Shown here in pieces: positions 57,041-64,000 of a stretch of 64,000 bases of DNA (the first letter of the stretch is position 1; the number at the start of each line of letters is the position of its first letter). A program made the translations under genes and the position numbers. The notes beneath the pieces are model-generated. The model worked only from the letters and a program-made list of their open reading frames with translations. It did not search any database and had not been told where the DNA came from. The stretch covers positions 620,001 through 684,000 of the forward strand of contig JAOWBW010000281.1 in the NCBI GenBank assembly GCA_026119855.1, written 5' to 3'. Source of the DNA: Campanula takesimana (lineage: Eukaryota; Streptophyta; Magnoliopsida; Asterales; Campanulaceae).

Positions 57041-58697
57041 ATTTCATCAGCAAAATTGGCTAAAACCCCTCTCTTCTCTCTCTCTCTCTCTCTCTCTCTT
57101 CTACAATCTTTAATGCCTGCCATACACCTAATTTCAACAATTTTTAAGTGGGTAGGTGTTTGATTCATCTGGGTCTCTTCTTTTGGTCGGTTATGAAAGC
57201 TTGAACCCACCTTGCTTTTTTTACCTTTCTTCCATTTGGGTTGTCTTTGGAATTGTTAGAATGTATGTGTGAGTGCAATCTGGCTGGGGTTTGATCATTC
57301 TGGCAACAGAAAAAAAGAAAAACTTGATTGTTATCATATAACACAGAGGTAAAAAAAAAATTAGAATTTTGATCAGAATTTGTTCCAGCTGTGTGTGATC
57401 AGATAGCTTTGAGTTTGCAAAAATCATTGTCTTGAGATTTGTGTCTGCACACAAGGATAGAAATTTTGAGATAATTTAGCTCCAATTTTGGTAAAGAATT
57501 GTGTTTTCTTGGAACTCAAAAAAAAAAAAAAAAATTGAGGGTTTTCAGATTTTGTGAGAAAGTTTTGCTCATTGGGTTTTATAGTAAGAAGATTTGGCCA
57601 ATGTTGATTTGAGTTTATATATTTGGGTTCTGTTCAAGCTTCATTCCTTTAAGGGTTTGGACTGAGTGCCTTGTTTAGGGTTTTAGCAGCCTTCAATAGT
57701 AATGAATGAATGGCCTTGAAGTAATCCGAATGTTGATCGATTTCTTGAAGTTTGATCAACGCTAAGCAATGAGCAGATCACAAATTTGATCATTTCGTTG
57801 AAGGGAAGACCGACATTCGATTACTATAATTCAGGTGTTTTGCTGCAAATTAATACCAGTGAGTGAGAGGTTGGGAAAGAGGAAAAGGGGAAAGTTTGAT
57901 TCCTTGCTTAAAGTTTACACTGTTGGGAAAGCTTCAGGACTCGGAATTGGAATTTTCATTGATTGCTTGGAAGTATATCTCGGTGTATAGTTGTTCTTGT
58001 GTGGCCTTGTGAATTTCAAGGGCTTAAAGTTTCAGGTACATTTTCATATTCTGATTCTCGTAATTTTCTTGTTCCACATCTTGCTCTGTGTATGCATGGG
58101 AGCTCAGAAATATACACACTCTCGAATTGGAATTCAAGAATAGTTTTGGTTCGATGTTTGAAATGAGAAATGGATAATCATGAACATTGCTATACATTGG
58201 TATTTTATCAGTAAAAATTAACTTGTTATATATAGTTCTGCATTTCAGATTTTGTAAGCCGGCATCGTAGTTCTGTTATAGAATTATGTTTGCCTCTTAA
58301 ATCATAATCTGAATTTAAATAAATAACTAGATATTCTAGCATGTGTAGGTTTGAATTAGCCAAATGAGTATTGTCATAACACATCATGTTTATATAAATT
58401 TGAATAACCATTGTACAGCGAATAACCCAAAAGTTCCAGTTGTGCGATTCATCTATAGCTCCCATCTGTTAGAAAATGGCTTGTCCAAGATAGGATGTTT
58501 CACAGTTTGAAAATTTTCACTCTGTAAGATTGCCACGAAGTTTTTTTTTTTTCTTACCGTACTTTATTGTTTACTGCGGTTATTAATTTTGGTCTTTTGA
58601 TTTCCCGTGTCTTGTTTATCAGGTTTAGAGTGGGTGTATTTCTCAAGAAAAGTTGGATGAACAGATCTTTCTGGAGACAAAGAATATCTATTTCAGT
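57041..58697 (+). promoter_or_regulatory. Probable 5' leader with intron of the TRM-like gene
   Basis: A (CT)n tract at 57067-57101, typical of plant 5' leaders, opens a region of leader-like sequence. A plausible donor TTTCAG|GTACAT at 58035 and an acceptor TTTATCAG at 58622 would remove an intron of about 590 bp within the leader. The transcription start is not determined. Confidence 0.4.
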
Positions 58698-61600
58698 ATG
58701 GCAAAGAGATCAAAAAGACGTGTGGTGCATTATGATAAAGATCAGGCAGGTTGTATGTGGGGATTGATAAGCTTATTCGACTTCCGCCGTGGTCATGCCA
58801 CTCGAATGCTGCTTGCAGATAGAAGTCTGGGGATTAGAAATACTGTTGGTAAGAGACTTTTGTGATATGAAAACAAAAAAAGGGAAAAAATAAGAATAAA
58901 TAATAGCTTCCTAAATCTTTCCAAGGATTTTAGCTTTAAATCATATATGCTCTCCACTTTTGCAGTTTCTGCATCAGCTGCAACCAAATTGAACTTGCTG
59001 AGAAATTCAAGTGGGAGCGCTCAAAGCATTGGGGTAAATTGTTAAAAAACTTATTAAAAATAATACTCCCTCCGTCCCTAAATGATCTTCTCATTTTCCA
59101 TTTTTCTTTGTCCCAAAAAGTTCTTCTCATTTTCACAAATTATATTTAAATGTGCCAAACAAAACATGACTAGTGAAGCAAGTGTTCATATCCTTAAAAA
59201 GTTTGAATAGTCAAATGTGAAGATCATTTTGGGACGAGTGAGTAATATCTTTCTCTCTTTTTCGTTATGTGGGGCCCACAGAAGTTCTAAAGTCTTTAAA
59301 TATTTCAGAATGATGAAGAAAGCGAAAAGCTGGCGTTGGATGTTGGTAAGTCAAGTGTGAAGGAACTCATGGAAGAAGAGATGTTCATTGAGCAGGGTTC
59401 AAAGAAAGACATAAATATTACTGAGATTGAATGGGTTGATACTGCTCATCTAGGCCATGCAAAGAAGAATCATAGCCGTTTAAATAAAGCTTTCAGGAGA
59501 TCTTTTGACAGCCAAAATAATCTTGATCTGGAAAATTTAATGGAAGAGCTCTCGCAGATCCATCAGAAAAGCAGAAGTTGTGGGACCCACGACTCAAAAG
59601 GTGGTTTTGATCAGCCGTCGGGTGATACTTATTCAGTGCATGAAGAAAAACTAAGTGAGGCAATTATGGTGTTTATGAACGAGAGATTCACTAATGAAAA
59701 AACCAGACATTCAAAAGAATTCAAGGACGCTCTTCAATTATTAAGCTCAAACAAGGAGTTGTTTTTAAAACTATTGCAAGATCCAAACTCCCTTTTGGTG
59801 AAGCACATTCAAGGTTCGGAGAATGTTCGGTTAGAGGAAGATCGAAAGATCCGAACATTGGCGGGTCCCAACTTGTTGGATGATAATGTGAGTCGTAAAC
59901 ACCGTACCTTCTTCAGGAGGAAAAGCAAGTCTCAAGAAAATATCCATTTGAAGGGGAAAGATAATGACAACACACAAGCTATGAGTAGAATTGTCATTTT
60001 AAAGCCAGGGCTTCCTGATGAAGAGAATGCTATTGCTAGCACTTCATTTCAATCCCATTACAAGATGGAGAAATTTTCTTTTACTGAAATTAAGAGAAAG
60101 CTGAAGCATGCTATGGGTAAAGATCCACATGAAATCAAGCCGCATAAAGTTGCTTATAAAAATAGGAATTTGGTTGATATTGAGAAAGGGGTTGGTGACG
60201 GGAACGGAGGCTGGGGTTCTCCAAATAGAAACCATTTTTATACAGAAAGGTTCTCGAAACTTTCCGCTAAAAGGGGAGGCAAGACTTCCAAGTTAAATGA
60301 CACACCCGAATATCAAAACCAAGGGGTATCGAACATCTATATAGAGGCCAAGAAACATCTCTCTGAGATGCTTAGCAATGGAGATGAAAGTGAGAAGTTT
60401 TTAAGTGGGAAATTACCAAGTACCCTGGGACAGATTCTTTCTTTTTCGGAGTTTAACTCGTCGCCTATTGAAAGTCCCAGAAAGGAAAGGGAGCACGGGT
60501 TTGTTACTGCGAAGATGAGATTGCATCCGGGCCCACATCTCATTGATGATGACCGAGATCAGCAAGTACAATCCCCGGATCAGAATCTAGAAGTTGTGTT
60601 AGGGTCCCATCATGATGATTCCATAAGAGAAATCCCGTCTTCTACCCGAGATGAGATATGCTCTGAAGGTAATGTATTTATTATTTGTTTTAAAAGAAAA
60701 TGGTGAGAAACATTTTGTTGATTCATTTCTCTAATACTAAAACTTGTTGGTGTTGCAGAAATTATGGAAACGTCATCTGTGTCCAATATTGGAAACAAGG
60801 AGGAAGGTGAAATATTGGAAACTTCACCTGAACCAATTACCACTTCAGTTAGCAATGAGGCCCAGAATTGTGAGATTTTTGAAGTGTTTAATGGAGAAAC
60901 ATCTTCTCATTGCTTAAAAATGGTAAATTTGTTGTCACTCGTTGACTGTTGTATTCCGCATTAGTCAATATGCTTCAGTTTATTTTTGTTGCTTGATTTG
61001 TCCTAAAGAGGCGTTGGGAGGGATCAAACATAAGAGCTCACACTTTTAAACCATAAATCTATCTTGTGCCACCCTTTACGGGTAAAATCAAGAAAAGGGG
61101 TAGAAATTTTATGTAGACTTGCCATGTTGATGGAATGATGGAGTACAAGTATGTGTCAAAATCTGCAACAGAGCCTGCCGTAGCCCAAACATTTTCGGGT
61201 TGAAACCGTCTCGGAGTTTATGTCCAAAAGTTTGAATAGCAAGTTCTAGCTTAAAGGAAAAGAAAAATTAGGTTAGTCTTTGAAACTGGACCCGTTAACC
61301 TAAATGATCAGTTAGAAACTAGTTTGAGAGGAAAGGAGGGAATACAAATATTTCCGTGAGTGCATATTATTAATATCTTGATCAAGTGAGCGCTAAGCGC
61401 CACTAAGTTTTTCACTTTGTAGGGACCTAAAAGATATTCAACCACCGTCCCGGAGTGAATGTCCAAAAAATATCAAATTTGCTATTGATCTTTCTGGTTG
61501 TAGGGATCAAAACGACATACTACCTCCGTCCCAAAATGGATGTCCAAAAATATTCAAATCTGCTCTTGTCCAAAAATATTCAAATTTTCTCTTGATCAAG

Positions 61601-62912
61601 AGCAAATTTGAATATTTTTGGACATCCATTTTGGGACGGAGGTTGTACAAAAATAAGCTGGTAAAATTTATTTAACTGGTTGAGTAATCAAGAACTAAAC
61701 TGTGCTATTGAATACATGCTGACGTGCGCTTTCTGTTCCATAACATATTGTACTTTTTCTTCATTTCAAGGATTTACCCGAAGAGGATCAGTTATGTTCA
61801 TCTTCAACTGTATCACCATCAAGCTCGTCATTTACTAGGAACTTTGAAGATTGTGCAAATGGCATTGACAAAATTGAGCGGCCTAGTCCCATATCTGTTC
61901 TTGAGCCTTTATTCTCAGAAGATGATGTCAGCCCTGCAAGCATCTCCCGACCTGGTAAGCATCATTATGTAGAATTTCGTAAGCCCTAGATCATACCAAC
62001 ATCAACATGTTCTTTATAGACAGTGGAGAAGTCATCTTTTGCAGGGATGGGGTCACTTGACCCCTTCACTTCTGCAAATGTCAATATAGTAACTTTAATA
62101 CCATTTTTTGACCCCCCCCCCTTGATTTTTTGGTAAAATTTGTATTGTGTTAGCATTTTAACACTCTTTTGTGCCGAATTTCTATATGAAAGTATAATGT
62201 TTATCCCCTATGCAATCCTGATGTCCTGAAATATTCTGGCTTTGCCACTGTTTATAGACATTGTGACTTCTACTAATGTAAACATTTTTCGTTATTACCA
62301 GCTCAATCATCAATTCAACCTATACATATCCAATTCGAAGAGCCCTCGTCTCCAGCTACTAATCAAGAAATCCTTTTAACAACTTGTATGGAAGACGAAG
62401 AATCTGCATTTGAATACGTAGAAGCCGTGCTGCTAGCTTCTGACTTGAACTGGGAAGAATTTCTCTTGAGATGGCTTTCTTCAGACCAACCGCTTGACCC
62501 ATCTTTATTTGATGAAGTCAAGTTATTTTCCAGCCGACCTTCTCACGACCAATGGCTCCTATTTGACTGCACTAACGAAGTCCTTAAAGACGTTTGTGAC
62601 CGTTACTTTGGTGGGTCCCTATCTGCTAAAAAGTGCATCCGGCCTGCTCCGAGGGGAATGAAGCTAATTCAAGAAGTTTGGGAAGGAATTGAACTGAATT
62701 TTCTCCAGAACTCAGCTCGGTCGTTGGATCAACTTGTGAGAAAAGACATGGGAAAATCAGGAACGTGGATGGAGCTCCGATCTGAGACTGAATGCATTGT
62801 TACTGAGATGGGTGAGTTACTTCTTGAAGAACTGGTGGAGGAAATGTTGTGGTGCAATGAAAATAACAGTATGGAGGTTGAATTGACTTTGCTTTCGGAT
62901 GATCAAGAATGA
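58698..62912 (+). CDS. TON1-recruiting-motif/DUF4378 family protein
   Basis: Six coding exons join in frame with GT-AG sites: 58698-58848, 58966-59033, 59309-60668, 60759-60922, 61771-61954 and 62302-62912, giving 845 residues. The N-terminus MAKRSKRRVVHYDKDQAGCM with CMWGLISLFDFRRG, the motif SVKELMEEEM (residues 89-98), the KKHLSEML motif (about 423-430) and a C-terminal DUF4378-like domain (about 671-845; FEYVEAVLLASDLNWEEFLL, DKGK-like DMGKSGTW) are typical of plant TRM-type proteins. Family members bind TON1 and help organise cortical microtubules and the preprophase band; that role is inferred from the family, and the exact subgroup is not settled. The middle is hydrophilic and probably disordered. 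A MITE lies in the third genomic intron of this set and a near-perfect inverted repeat in another. Confidence 0.82.
59066..59240. mobile_element. Stowaway-like MITE in a TRM-like gene intron
   Basis: CTCCCTCCGTCCCTAAATGATC on the left; GATCATTTTGGGACGAGTGAG on the right; TA outside. It sits about 70 bp upstream of the acceptor of the large exon. Confidence 0.8.
61523..61646. mobile_element. Near-perfect palindromic MITE in a TRM-like gene intron
   Basis: CCTCCGTCCCAAAATGGATG is mirrored by CATCCATTTTGGGACGGAGG; the inner AAAAATATTCAAAT words continue the inverted repeat almost to the centre. It would form a long hairpin. A partial relative (GTCCCGGAGTGAATGTCC) lies at about 61447. Confidence 0.8.
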
Positions 62913-63635
62913 AAGTAAATAACAGTGACATAGGTTAGTGCGCTGCGTTTCTCTCTCACCTAGAAGCGTGTGCAGATAGAAAAGAATGGGTAACAACATT
63001 CACAGATGCGAGTTGATGGATTTGGAAATATGATCATATGCTTACTTCAGATTGATCTTAAGACTTCATATTGGCGTTGACCTGATGACAGTGCAGATGT
63101 GTTTTTATCTTTGACATAGAGTTTGGTTTGTTGTACGCTTGTTGTACCCAAGTTGTTTACCGCCCCCCCCCCCCTCCCTACAATCCGAAGAAAAATGAAG
63201 AAGAAAGAGAGCGAGAAACTTCATTTTCTTTTTCGTTTTACCCTGTTTTGGGTCACTGTTCGTGTTGTAACTAGAATAATTAGAAGTTTGATGTGTGGTT
63301 AATAATCGTAAAACCGAGATCAGAGACCCCGTAATACAGGTTGTAAGTATCTCCGGATTAGTGTTATACTCCAATGATAAAAGTCTGTTGTAAATGCCTG
63401 CATATTTTTTTGTTGAATTTTGGCTGCTGAAAAAGATGGCAGATTATACACAGTTGCCCAGTTTTAAGAACAGAAATAAAAGCTTCAAGACTTTTAGTCT
63501 GTATAGAAATTGTGTAAATGAATTATGCAAAGATGGTATGGAGGCATGATAAATGTGAACGGTAAAAGGTACATTGTGCGAATCACATTGATCTCCCACA
63601 GAAAATAGCCCCCAGAAAATCATGCCACCAGAAAT
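62913..63635 (+). other. 3' flank of the TRM-like gene
   Basis: Probable 3' untranslated region, followed by spacer with a poly-C run at 63163-63174. The minus-strand frames at 63105-63770 lack protein features. Confidence 0.4.
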
Positions 63636-63637
63636 AC

Positions 63638-64000
63638 TCCCTCCGTCCCACGCAAAATAAGATTCTTGCGTCTCACACATGATGAAATAGGGATCTTGGT
63701 TTCGTCTCACGCAAAATAAGATTTTCCACACATGATGAAATAGGAATCTTGATTCGTATCGTGCCACCAAAAATACTCACTCCTCATTCGAATTAAGATC
63801 CATCGGTCCCACTCAAAATAAGATTCTTATGTCCCACCCATGATGATGAAATAGGGATCTTGGTTCGTCCCATGCAAAATAAGATTTTTGTGTCCCACAC
63901 ATGATGAAATAGGAATCTTGATACGTATCGTGCCACCAAAAATACTCACTCCTTCTCATTCAAAATAAGATCCATCCGTCCCACTCAAAATAAGATTCTT
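63638..64000. repeat. Tandem MITE-derived repeat at the window edge
   Basis: The segment starting CTCCCTCCGTCCCACGCAAAATAAG is followed by about two and a half units of roughly 165-175 bp. Each contains CAAAATAAGATTCTT, ACATGATGAAATAGG and CGTGCCACCAAAAATACTCA. It continues past the window end. Confidence 0.75.

Noticed and set aside
56704..57210. Minus-strand frames upstream of the TRM-like gene
   Set aside because: They end in (CA)n and (CT)n microsatellites and oppose a likely 5' leader.

Overview
The window looks like nuclear DNA of a flowering plant, most likely a eudicot. It is AT-rich and gene-poor, with spliced genes, long (TA)n, (CT)n and poly-T tracts, Copia LTR elements primed by initiator tRNA-Met, and a very high density of Stowaway-type MITEs (TA target sites, CTCCCTCCGTCCC-like ends). 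The species cannot be fixed from sequence alone. I saw no rRNA, tRNA gene or CRISPR array.

Layout. 1-12.7 kb is repeat territory: a solo Copia LTR with a perfect 5-bp target duplication (761-1399), a displaced fragment of a promoter found again at 24.6 and 36.6 kb (2827-2985), a Harbinger/Tourist-like MITE, two Mutator-like elements with perfect 9-bp target duplications (4589-5575 and 5935-7549), a SINE-like remnant, many MITEs and a Helitron-like element. 12.9-19.6 kb holds fragments of unrecognised host genes. A possible 4.7-kb intron there (14231 to about 18964) contains an inverted Helitron-like element, a truncated Copia element and a rearranged endogenous-pararetrovirus-like block sitting exactly between two (TA)n tracts.

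19.4-42.7 kb is the main event: an 11.3-kb direct duplication (19416-30684 and 31418-42723), more than 99% identical in the stretches compared by eye, separated by 733 bp of transposon end plus G-rich minisatellite. The duplicated unit carries a homolog of the meiotic double-strand-break gene PRD3 (rice PAIR1). Copy 2 (36885-42929) has all 12 deduced exons and predicts 429 residues. Copy 1 (24892-30272) lacks the last exon and differs by 2 bp at the exon-10 acceptor, so it is probably a 3'-truncated pseudogene. The outer flanks show the ancestral order: the left flank of copy 1 and the right flank of copy 2 continue real exons.

43.8-50.0 kb is a complete minus-strand Copia element with TTGCT target duplications, nearly identical LTRs, a decayed pol and an unusual array of TGCTCGGCCGAGCA palindromes in its leader. 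50-57 kb is intergenic, dominated by MITEs and microsatellites. 58.7-62.9 kb is a seven-exon gene (first exon noncoding) for an 845-residue protein resembling the TON1-recruiting-motif/DUF4378 family. The window ends in a tandem MITE-derived repeat.

The recognisable host genes are unrelated single-gene units: one for meiotic recombination initiation and one probably for microtubule or cortical-division-site organisation.
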